A DNA stretch of 64,000 bases from JAEUMD01 sp050250815 (lineage in GTDB: Bacteria; Pseudomonadota; Alphaproteobacteria; Rhizobiales; Hyphomicrobiaceae), in NCBI GenBank assembly GCA_050250815.1, contig JBFWNY010000001.1, forward strand, positions 124,001-188,000, read 5' to 3'. The position numbers and the translations under genes are program-made. The notes under the pieces are model-generated. The model saw only the letters and a list, made by a program, of their open reading frames with translations, made no database searches and had not been told where the DNA came from. Shown here piece by piece: positions 27,393 to 35,006 of this stretch (position 1 is its first letter; each line of letters opens with the position of its first letter).

Positions 27393-28061
27393 CTACATCA
27401 GCACATGGGCTTGGCGCGGCTGGCTGGTCCGTCCGCGCTTGGGCGTGTCGGCGCGCACGTCAGCAAGCGTCTTGGCCAACCCAATGGTATGGAAGACGGC
27501 GCCGCGACCGAGGTCGAGCGCGATCACTCGATACGGGCGATAGCCGTTCTTCTGGCACAGCGGCAGGCCGGTCAACGTGGCGGCGATGCGCACCGCGGCG
27601 AGGCCGGTGCGGCGGATATCGTCCTCCAGCAGGCTGAGCAGCCAGCCGGCAAGACCAAAGCGTGCCAACGACGGGTCGACGTAGAGCCCGGCGATCTCAG
27701 CGATCGTGCCGTCGGTCACCTTGGGCTTGGGCAGCGGCGTTCCGTCGTCCTCGTCAGCGGCGGTCAGTTCGGCGGCATTGTCGTCGGCAAGGCCGATATG
27801 CTCACCGTTCGACGTGCGCCACGCCCAGCCACCGGTGGCGATGATGCGGCCCTGGGCTTCCAGCAGCAGCATGCGGCCGTTCGTAAGCAGGTCCACCGGC
27901 ATGGTGCCGGCAGCGGCGATGTAGCGCTCGATCAGCGCGGGCTCGTACTGGCCGGTGGCGAGACGGCGCAGTGAAGCCTCCTGGAACCTGAGAATGTCGG
28001 GAAAGTCGTCCCACGTCGCGTGGCGGACGGTGATCTGGCTGAGGTCGAGGGCGCGGGCCAT
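27393..28061 (-). CDS. GNAT-family N-acetyltransferase
   Basis: A 222-aa protein with the GNAT layout: an N-terminal ITVRHATWDDFPDILRFQ opening, a central GLYVDPSLARFGLAGWLLSLLE block (acetyl-CoA-binding R/Q-x-x-G-x-G/A variant near residue 140) and LTGLPLCQKNGYRPY near the C-terminus. The substrate is unknown. Start 28061 has AAGGAA upstream. It converges with rimO. Confidence 0.8.
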   Translation of the reverse strand: MARALDLSQITVRHATWDDFPDILRFQEASLRRLATGQYEPALIERYIAAAGTMPVDLLTNGRMLLLEAQGRIIATGGWAWRTSNGEHIGLADDNAAELTAADEDDGTPLPKPKVTDGTIAEIAGLYVDPSLARFGLAGWLLSLLEDDIRRTGLAAVRIAATLTGLPLCQKNGYRPYRVIALDLGRGAVFHTIGLAKTLADVRADTPKRGRTSQPRQAHVLM

Positions 28062-28159
28062 GGCGCGGGTTCCTTGGCAAGGGCGACAGTTAAGCTCCTG
28101 CAAGGTTGGTACGCTCGAACCGGAAAAAGGTTCATTTCTGACGCCCCGAAGGCCTCGGG

Positions 28160-28294
28160 TGTCATCCTCGGGCTTGTCCCGAGGACCCAGTCGTCAACGT
28201 GGGGAAAGATCCGGCTTGAGCCACGAGAGGCATGCGCCCACTGGCTACGCTGATGCTGCGCCCGGCGCTCCTCGGGACAAGCCCGAGGATGACA
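28160..28294. repeat. REP/BIME-like pair of inverted palindromes
   Basis: Two copies of a 26-bp unit in opposite orientation (28160-28185 and 28269-28294) are separated by 83 bp. Each unit is itself a hairpin (CCTCGGG-CTTGT-CCCGAGG). This is the layout of a bacterial interspersed mosaic element. The element occupies the gap between lepA and the acetyltransferase gene. Confidence 0.75.
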
Positions 28295-28331
28295 ATCTAT
28301 GGGCGTTTAAGAAGTGCGGGCGGCTGGCCGC

Positions 28332-30131
28332 TCACTCCTCCATCTTCAGCGCGTTGATGAAGGCTTCCTGGGGGATTTCGACCTTGCCGAACTGGCGCAT
28401 CTTCTTCTTGCCCGCCTTCTGCTTCTCCAGAAGCTTGCGCTTGCGGGTGATGTCGCCGCCGTAGCACTTGGCCAGCACGTCCTTGCGCAGCGCCTTGATC
28501 GTCTCGCGCGCGATGATGCGGCCGCCGATCGCCGCCTGCACGGGAATGACGAACATGTGCTGCGGGATCAGCTCCTTGAGCTTCTCGCACATGACACGCC
28601 CGCGCGCCTCCGCCCGCGTCCGGTGGACGATGATGGAGAGCGCATCGACCGGCTCGGCATTGACCAGGATCGACAACTTGACGAGGTCCTCGGGCTCATA
28701 GCCGATCATCTGGTAGTCGAACGAGGCATAGCCGCGGCTGATCGATTTGAGCCGGTCGTAGAAGTCGAACACCACCTCGTTGAGCGGCAGCTCGTAGACC
28801 AGCATGGCGCGGGAGCCGGCATAGGTGAGGTTCTTCTGCCGGCCGCGCCGGTCCTGGCACAGCTTCAGCACCGCGCCCAGGTAGTCGTCCGGCACCATGA
28901 TGGTGGCGGTGATCCACGGCTCTTCGATGCGGTCGATGCGCGTCGGGTCGGGCATGTCGGCGGGGTTGTGCATCTCCATCAACGTGCCGTCGTTCAGGTA
29001 CACGTGATAGACGACGGACGGCGCCGTGGTGATGAGGTCGAGGTCGAACTCGCGCTCCAGCCGCTCGGTGATGATCTCCAGATGCAGAAGGCCGAGGAAG
29101 CCGCAGCGGAAGCCGAAGCCGAGCGCCGCCGAGCTTTCAGTCTCATAGGAGAAGCTTGCGTCGTTGAGACGCAGCTTGGCCATCGCCTCGCGCAGGTCCT
29201 CGAAGTCCGCGGCATCGACAGGGAACAGGCCGCAGAACACGACAGGCTGAGCCGGCTTGAAACCGGGCAGCGGCTCGGCCGTCGGATGGCGCTCGTCGGT
29301 CACCGTGTCGCCGACGCGCGTGTCGGCGACCTCCTTGATGGCGGCAGTGAAGAAGCCGATCTCGCCTGGGCCCAACTGGTCCATCATCTGCTGCTTGGGG
29401 CGGAAGACACCGACGCGCTCTATCGGGTGCACGGCGCCGGTGGACATGAGCCGAACCTTCTGGCCCTTCTTGAGCACGCCGTCGATGACGCGCACGAGCA
29501 CGATGACGCCCAGGTAGGCGTCGTACCAGCTGTCGACCAGCATGGCCTTGAGCGGCTTCTTGGCGTCTCCCTTGGGTGGCGGCAGGCGCGCCACGATCGC
29601 CTCCAGCACGGCAGGGACGTTGAGGCCGGTCTTGGCCGAGATTGGCACGGCATCGGATGCATCGAGCCCGATTACGTCCTCGATCTGTGTTTTGACGCGA
29701 TCGACGTCGGCGGCCGGCAGGTCCACCTTGTTGAGGACCGGCAGGATCTCGAGGTTGTTGTCGAGCGCGGTATAGACGTTGGCGAGTGTCTGCGCCTCGA
29801 CGCCCTGGGAGGCGTCGACGACCAGGATCGCGCCCTCGCAGGCGGCGAGCGAGCGCGACACCTCGTAGGCGAAGTCGACGTGGCCGGGCGTATCCATCAG
29901 ATTGAGCTGATAGATGTTGCCGTCCGCGGCCTTGTAGTCGAGGCGCACGGTCTGCGCCTTGATGGTGATACCGCGCTCGCGCTCGATATCCATCGAGTCG
30001 AGGATCTGGTCCTTCATCTCACGGTCGGTGACGTTGCCGCACAGCTGGATGAGCCGGTCGGACAAGGTCGATTTGCCGTGGTCGATGTGGGCGATGATCG
30101 AGAAGTTGCGGATCAGCGATGTATCGGTCAT
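28332..30131 (-). CDS. lepA: elongation factor 4 (LepA)
   Basis: A 599-aa translational GTPase that back-translocates or rescues stalled ribosomes. The G1 motif is AHIDHGKST, followed by DTPGHVDF and NKVD. The unique C-terminal domain ends RQFGKVEIPQEAFINALK. Length equals that of other LepA proteins. Start 30131 gives the canonical MTDTSLIRNFSIIAH N-terminus; longer upstream frame lacks conservation. Confidence 0.97.
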   Translation of the reverse strand: MTDTSLIRNFSIIAHIDHGKSTLSDRLIQLCGNVTDREMKDQILDSMDIERERGITIKAQTVRLDYKAADGNIYQLNLMDTPGHVDFAYEVSRSLAACEGAILVVDASQGVEAQTLANVYTALDNNLEILPVLNKVDLPAADVDRVKTQIEDVIGLDASDAVPISAKTGLNVPAVLEAIVARLPPPKGDAKKPLKAMLVDSWYDAYLGVIVLVRVIDGVLKKGQKVRLMSTGAVHPIERVGVFRPKQQMMDQLGPGEIGFFTAAIKEVADTRVGDTVTDERHPTAEPLPGFKPAQPVVFCGLFPVDAADFEDLREAMAKLRLNDASFSYETESSAALGFGFRCGFLGLLHLEIITERLEREFDLDLITTAPSVVYHVYLNDGTLMEMHNPADMPDPTRIDRIEEPWITATIMVPDDYLGAVLKLCQDRRGRQKNLTYAGSRAMLVYELPLNEVVFDFYDRLKSISRGYASFDYQMIGYEPEDLVKLSILVNAEPVDALSIIVHRTRAEARGRVMCEKLKELIPQHMFVIPVQAAIGGRIIARETIKALRKDVLAKCYGGDITRKRKLLEKQKAGKKKMRQFGKVEIPQEAFINALKMEE

Positions 30132-30329
30132 GCGCGGCTCATTAGCACCGGCCGGTTGCGGCGGGAAGCGGCAGTTTCGGGGCCTCAGGCCGGCATCGCA
30201 GCCCGGCACCACGCGGCGGGTGACCGTCGGGACGTTTATGCTACGTTCCGCGCCTCTCGTGCGTACGGAGGGCGGCGAGCCCACGGGTTGCGGTGTCCTG
30301 TTCGTTGGTCGGTTGGGCGCTCAACGCGC

Positions 30330-30359
30330 TTGACGGGCGCGGAACAAATGGCTCATACG
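30330..30359 (+). promoter_or_regulatory. possible promoter of the phasin-like gene
   Basis: TTGACG (30330-30335) and CATACG (30354-30359) with an 18-bp spacer would start transcription about 34 nt before the ATG at 30400. The -35 is strong and the -10 weak. Confidence 0.3.
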
Positions 30360-30399
30360 ACGGTTGACAGCGCCACAATTGCAACAAGGAGCACCGATC

Positions 30400-30933
30400 A
30401 TGGCAGCCGAATTTTCTCCGCAGTCCATGAAGGAATTCAACGACGATGCGCGTCGCGCCATGGGCGCCGCCTTCGACGCGCTCAACGACTGGCGCAACGA
30501 GATGGCCGGTGCCAACGAGCGCTACTCGGCTCGCGTGTTCGATCAGATGTCGTCAGCGACGCGCGCGATGGGCTGGCCGGAGGAGATGGTCAACGCAACG
30601 CGCGAGCAGCTTCAGAACGCTTCCCGCATGCAGCTGCAGATGATGGACCAGGTCATGCAGGCCTGGAAGATGCAGATCAAGAACCCCGCGGCTTCCTCGA
30701 TGGGGATGGGCATGCCGGGCGACTTCATGAAGGGCATGCCGGATTTCACCAAGGGGCTTGGCGATATGGGCGGCTTCGGCGGGATGAGCGCCGCGCCCTT
30801 CCAGTTCTGGATGCAGGCCGCCGAGATGTGGCAGAAGAACTGGGCATCGGCGATGTCCTTGTGGATGAAGGGGCCGCAGGGCCTCAGCGAGATGATGGAG
30901 CAGATGCGCCGCGACATGGGCGGCCGGGGCTGA
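30400..30933 (+). CDS. phasin-like Met-rich helical protein
   Basis: A 177-aa protein, mostly helical and unusually rich in Met and Gln, with amphipathic repeats (MQLQMMDQVMQAWKMQ) and a flexible MGMGMPGDFMKGM linker. This composition resembles phasins or other PHA-granule-associated proteins, and an intracellular PHB depolymerase is encoded in this window, but no family motif proves it. AAGGAG is 8 nt upstream and a strong terminator follows, so it is a monocistronic gene. Confidence 0.7.
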   Translation: MAAEFSPQSMKEFNDDARRAMGAAFDALNDWRNEMAGANERYSARVFDQMSSATRAMGWPEEMVNATREQLQNASRMQLQMMDQVMQAWKMQIKNPAASSMGMGMPGDFMKGMPDFTKGLGDMGGFGGMSAAPFQFWMQAAEMWQKNWASAMSLWMKGPQGLSEMMEQMRRDMGGRG

Positions 30934-30976
30934 TCCCTCTGCCGCCGGGACGGCGCAATCCCATCCGTTGCAAGAC

Positions 30977-31012
30977 AAGGCCGCCGCATGCCACGGGCAC
31001 GGCGGCCTTTCT
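30977..31012 (+). terminator. Rho-independent terminator of the phasin-like gene
   Basis: Perfect 10-bp stem AAGGCCGCCG / CGGCGGCCTT with a 13-nt loop, ending in a TTT-containing tail, begins 44 nt after the stop codon at 30933. Confidence 0.8.
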
Positions 31013-31180
31013 CGTGCCGGATTGCCGCCGCCGATGCCGGCGGGCAGCACTTCGGCTCAAATCGCCCAATTGGGGCCGCGAACGCGCGCACAATGGGTGG
31101 CCTCGCTTGACGAAGGGATGCGATCGGGCACACTCCGCAGCCGCATCGGACCCGGACACGAATCATCGAAGAGGATCGGA

Positions 31181-32416
31181 ATGCGATTCGCCACGCTGCT
31201 GCCCGCCGCCGCCCTTCTCGTTGTAACCTTCGGCGGAGAGGCCGGTGCCGTCGCGCCCGGCGGCTTCAAGGAAAATTCCCGCGATTGCCGCAACACTGGC
31301 AGCTTCAGCAGTTGGCTGTCCGATTTCCGCAAAACGGCGGAAGCTGAAGGTATCTCCAGGCGCACGATAGGACGCGCGCTCGATGGCGTGTCGCTGGACG
31401 ATGGCGTCATTCGCCGCGACCGCCGCCAGGGATTCTTCGCCCAGGGCTTCCTGTCGTTCCAGAAGCGGCTTGCCACCAACAGCCGGGTCTCCGCCGGGCG
31501 CAAGAAGATTCAGGCCAACCGGACGTTCTTCGACCGTGCGGAGAAGCAGTACGGCGTGCCGCCCGAGGTGATCACCGGCTTCTGGGCACTCGAAAGCGAC
31601 TTCGGGGCCGGCATGGGCAACCTGCCCGTGCTCCGTTCGCTGGTGACCCTGGCCTACGATTGCCGCCGCGGCGAGATGTTCACCGAGGAACTGAAGGCCG
31701 CGCTCAAGATCATCGACCGAGGTGATCTCGATCCGGAGGATATGATCGGCTCGTGGGCGGGCGAGCTGGGACAGACGCAGTTCCTGCCGACGCGCTACCT
31801 GGAGTTCGCGCTCGATTACGATGGCGACCGCCATGCCAACCTGTTCCGTTCGGATGCCGACATCATTGGCTCGACCGCGAACTACATGAAGCATCTGGGC
31901 TGGCGGGCCGGGGAGCCGTGGATCGAGGAGGTCAAGATCACGGGCGACCTGCCCTGGAAGGAGGCCGATCTTGCGATCAAGCACCCGCGCTCGGCGTGGG
32001 TGAAGTGGGGTATAGAGCGGCGCAGCGGTGATGCGCTGCCTGCCGACAACATGCCCGCCTCACTGCTGCTGCCGATGGGGCGCGACGGCCCGGCCTTCCT
32101 CGCGTACGACAACTTCGGTGTCTATCTGCAGTGGAACCAGTCGCTCAACTACGCGACGACGGCGGCCTATCTGGCGACCCGCATCGCCGGGGCGCCGGTG
32201 ATGAGTTCCGGTCGCGGTGCGCCGCAGGATCTGAGCGACGAGCAGACGAAAGAGCTGCAGCGGCTGCTTACAAAACGTGGGTATGATGTCGGCACCATCG
32301 ACGGCCTCGTGGGCGAGAAGACCCGCGCGGCGGTGAAGGACATGCAGATCAAGCTCGACCAGCCGGCCGACAGCTTTCCTACGCCAGAGCTCCTGAGCGC
32401 ACTGCGCCGCATGTAG
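31181..32416 (+). CDS. lytic murein transglycosylase (MltB-like) with peptidoglycan-binding domain
   Basis: A 411-aa periplasmic peptidoglycan enzyme that cleaves glycan strands to 1,6-anhydro products. Signal peptide at residues 1-23, catalytic domain with ITGFWALESDFGAGMG (Glu138 the catalytic acid), then GELGQTQFLPTRYLEF. A PG_binding_1 domain closes the protein (about 345-411: LQRLLTKRGYDVGTIDG). GAGG precedes the ATG at 31181. It acts in cell-wall remodelling. Confidence 0.92.
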   Translation: MRFATLLPAAALLVVTFGGEAGAVAPGGFKENSRDCRNTGSFSSWLSDFRKTAEAEGISRRTIGRALDGVSLDDGVIRRDRRQGFFAQGFLSFQKRLATNSRVSAGRKKIQANRTFFDRAEKQYGVPPEVITGFWALESDFGAGMGNLPVLRSLVTLAYDCRRGEMFTEELKAALKIIDRGDLDPEDMIGSWAGELGQTQFLPTRYLEFALDYDGDRHANLFRSDADIIGSTANYMKHLGWRAGEPWIEEVKITGDLPWKEADLAIKHPRSAWVKWGIERRSGDALPADNMPASLLLPMGRDGPAFLAYDNFGVYLQWNQSLNYATTAAYLATRIAGAPVMSSGRGAPQDLSDEQTKELQRLLTKRGYDVGTIDGLVGEKTRAAVKDMQIKLDQPADSFPTPELLSALRRM

Positions 32417-32519
32417 CGTTCGCAGAGCTGGTTGGTGACAGCGCGCCAAAAGGGGATATGGCGGAGCAGAAGCACGACAGTAGTCGGCGGCTTCTGCACT
32501 CCGCCACGAGAGGTGTGAC

Positions 32520-33455
32520 CTGATCGAAATCGCAGCGGCAATTGCGCCGGTCTTCGCGTTGATCGTCGTCGGTCACGTCATTCGCCGTCTGCTGGTCGAT
32601 GCGCCCGAATTCTGGAGCGGTGTCGATCGCCTGGCCTACTGGGTGCTGCTGCCATCGCTGCTGTTCAACAAGATTGCAACGATGAGCGTATCGGCCGACT
32701 TCATCGGGCCGTTTGCCGTAGTCGTTCTTGCTGGCTTCCTTGCCGCCTTCGTGTTCTCGTACGTCGCTTCGCGGATGCTCGGTTTCGCGGGGCCGGTCGC
32801 CAGTTCGGTCGTACAGGGCGCATCGCGCCACAACACGTTTGTCGCCCTTGCAGTGACCGAGCGGATGTTCGGTGCCGCGGGCCAGTCGGCCGCCTACCTC
32901 GCATCCTCGATCCTCATTCCCATCACCAACGTCGCAGTCGTCATCGCGATCGTCGTGCTGCATCAGAGCGCGACGGGCGCCGCGAGCGTGACGCGCGCCA
33001 TCCTGCGCGATATCATACGCAATCCGCTCATTATTGCCGTGACCGCCGGCGCACTTTTCAATGCTGCGGGCCTCGGCCGGACGCCGGTACTGCATGACGC
33101 GACCGACTTGCTCGGCCGCGCGGCATTGCCACTTGTTCTGCTCGCCATCGGCGCGAGCATCCGCTTCGAGGGGCTGCGGGCGACATTGGCACCAATGGGC
33201 ATCGCGACCGTGGGCAAAATGCTCGTTTTTCCGGTTGCGATGATCGCTGTCGCGCAGTGGCAGAGCCTCGCGCTGATCCCCGCGTGCGTCGCCATGATCT
33301 ATGGGACGGCGCCGACGGCCACGTCGGCCTATGCGCTCGCCCGCCAGATGGGCGGCGACGCACCGCTCGCTGCCACCATAGTCACGGTGCAGACCTTGTT
33401 GAGCGTGCTGACGATCCCGCTAGGCATTCTCGCCGCTCGCATGCTGTTCTCGTGA
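32520..33455 (+). CDS. AEC-family auxin-efflux-carrier-type transporter
   Basis: An inner-membrane protein of about 311 aa with ~10 hydrophobic segments and the AEC/Mem_trans pattern (APVFALIVVGHVIRR at the start, then LLPSLLFNKIA). Such carriers export or exchange organic acids such as malate; the substrate here is unknown. The family N-terminus IEIAAAIAPVFAL continues upstream of the TTG at 32559 to a CTG at 32520, preceded by AGAGG at 6 nt, so a CTG start is proposed. If CTG is not used, the start is 32559. Confidence 0.83.
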   Translation: MIEIAAAIAPVFALIVVGHVIRRLLVDAPEFWSGVDRLAYWVLLPSLLFNKIATMSVSADFIGPFAVVVLAGFLAAFVFSYVASRMLGFAGPVASSVVQGASRHNTFVALAVTERMFGAAGQSAAYLASSILIPITNVAVVIAIVVLHQSATGAASVTRAILRDIIRNPLIIAVTAGALFNAAGLGRTPVLHDATDLLGRAALPLVLLAIGASIRFEGLRATLAPMGIATVGKMLVFPVAMIAVAQWQSLALIPACVAMIYGTAPTATSAYALARQMGGDAPLAATIVTVQTLLSVLTIPLGILAARMLFS

Positions 33456-33473
33456 GGCAGCGGTCGCAACGGG

Positions 33474-34835
33474 TCAGTGCAGTTTGACGTGCGGCTCGGT
33501 GCGGCGCGTCATGACGCGCGAGAGCGTGTCGAGCGCGACCTTCGAGACGCCGTGCAGCGCCATCTGGTGCATCTTGTAAAGCGAGCGATACATCAGCTTG
33601 GCGAACAGTCCCTCGATCATCATCGAGCGTCCCGACACGAATCCCATCAGGCTGCCGACCGTCGAGTAGTGGCCGAGAGAAACGAGCGAACCGAAATCGC
33701 GATAGACGAATTTCGTGGGCGGCTCGCCGCGCAGGCCGCGCCGGATGTTTGACAAGATGTGGCTCGCCATCTGATGGGCGGCCTGGGCCCGCGGCGGTAT
33801 AGGATCCTTGGCGCCTTCCGGCACCAGATATGCGCAGTCACCCAGAGCGTAGATGGCATCGTCTTTCGTCGTCTGCAGCGTCTCGCGAACGACGAGCTGG
33901 TTGGAGCGCGCCACCTCAAGCCCGTCGAGGTGGCTGAGCACGGAGGGGCCCTTGACGCCAGCAGCCCATACGACCAGTTCGGAGGGGATGAAATCGCCAC
34001 CTTCCAGGGTGACGCCCTCGCCGGAGACGGAAGTGACGCGCGAGCCGGTGCGGATCTCCACGCCAAGATCGGTGAGGATCTTGGCGGTCGCTTCCGAGAG
34101 CCGCTCGGGCAAAGCCGGAACAATACGCGGCGCCGCCTCGATCAGCGTGATCTTGATGTCCTTCTGCGGATCGATGCGATCGAGCCCGTAGGCGACGACG
34201 CCGCGTACAGTGCGGTGCAGCTCGGCGGACAGCTCGGTTCCGGTCGCGCCAGCGCCGATGATCGAGACGTGCAACTGGCCGGCGCGGATGGGCTCGGCCT
34301 GCGCATGCGCGCGGATGCATGCGTTCACGAGGCGGCGGTTGAAGCGCTCGGCCTGATCTGGTGTGTCGAGCATGATCGCGTGCTCGCGAACGCCCGGCGT
34401 TCCGAAGTCGTTCGACACGCTGCCGACGGCAAGCACCAGCGTATCATAGCGGAGCGACCTTTCCGGGGTGATCGGCCGGCCGTCCTCGTCGAAGGTGGCG
34501 GCCAAATGCACGAGCCGGTTTGCGCGGTCGAGCCCAACGAGTTCGCCGAAGCGATAGCGGAAGCCGCTCCAGTGGGCCTGCGCGAGGTAGTCGAGCTCGT
34601 GCCGTCCGACATCCATTGATCCGGCAGCGATTTCGTGCAGCAGCGGCTTCCAGATGTGGGTGCGTGCCTTGTCGATGAGCGTGACGCCCGCCTTGCCTTT
34701 GCGTCCCAGCTTGCGGCCGAGTTGCGTCGCGAGTTCGAGCCCCCCAGCACCGCCACCCACGACGACGATCTGATGCAGAGTCGGATCGGAGATCGACGGC
34801 AACCTGGGATCGGGGCGCTTCAGTTCTCGTGCCAT
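33474..34835 (-). CDS. ndh: type II NADH dehydrogenase (NDH-2)
   Basis: A 453-aa flavoprotein that oxidises NADH and reduces quinone without pumping protons. The first Rossmann motif VVVGGGAGGLELA and the second IIGAGATGTELSAEL bind FAD and NADH. ALGDCAYL is the flavin-contact block. The C-terminal GLFAKLMYRSLYKMHQ helix resembles the membrane anchor of NDH-2. Start 34835 has AAGG about 8 nt upstream. A monomeric ferredoxin-type oxidoreductase is a less likely reading. Confidence 0.88.
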   Translation of the reverse strand: MARELKRPDPRLPSISDPTLHQIVVVGGGAGGLELATQLGRKLGRKGKAGVTLIDKARTHIWKPLLHEIAAGSMDVGRHELDYLAQAHWSGFRYRFGELVGLDRANRLVHLAATFDEDGRPITPERSLRYDTLVLAVGSVSNDFGTPGVREHAIMLDTPDQAERFNRRLVNACIRAHAQAEPIRAGQLHVSIIGAGATGTELSAELHRTVRGVVAYGLDRIDPQKDIKITLIEAAPRIVPALPERLSEATAKILTDLGVEIRTGSRVTSVSGEGVTLEGGDFIPSELVVWAAGVKGPSVLSHLDGLEVARSNQLVVRETLQTTKDDAIYALGDCAYLVPEGAKDPIPPRAQAAHQMASHILSNIRRGLRGEPPTKFVYRDFGSLVSLGHYSTVGSLMGFVSGRSMMIEGLFAKLMYRSLYKMHQMALHGVSKVALDTLSRVMTRRTEPHVKLH

Positions 34836-34908
34836 GGCGGACCTTCTTGTTCTTGGCGACGCGCTGGCGCGTTCAGCCTTATGGGTGCCGGCCAACTCCG
34901 GTGGTTGA

Positions 34909-34928
34909 TGCGGGGGACAGCCCCCGCA
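34909..34928 (-). terminator. perfect hairpin between pheT and ndh
   Basis: TGCGGGGG-ACAG-CCCCCGCA, an 8-bp G/C stem, lies 79-98 nt beyond the pheT stop codon. No U-run follows on either strand, so it may end the phe transcript by a Rho-assisted route or mark the 5' side of ndh. Confidence 0.4.
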
Positions 34929-35006
34929 GGAGGGACAGCAGAGCCCCCGGACTATTGAAATAGCACTTTCGGTCGGCGGCCCGCCATGTCGCGGTTGCAA
35001 CCTGCT

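Noticed and set aside
28314..31226. Very long (970-codon) open frame on the + strand
   Set aside because: It runs antisense to lepA and then through the gap and the phasin-like gene. The translation shows no domain, while lepA on the other strand is unmistakable.
34909..34928. Intrinsic terminator after pheT
   Set aside because: The stem is perfect but lacks a U-run on either strand, so it is listed only as a low-confidence terminator and not as a finding.
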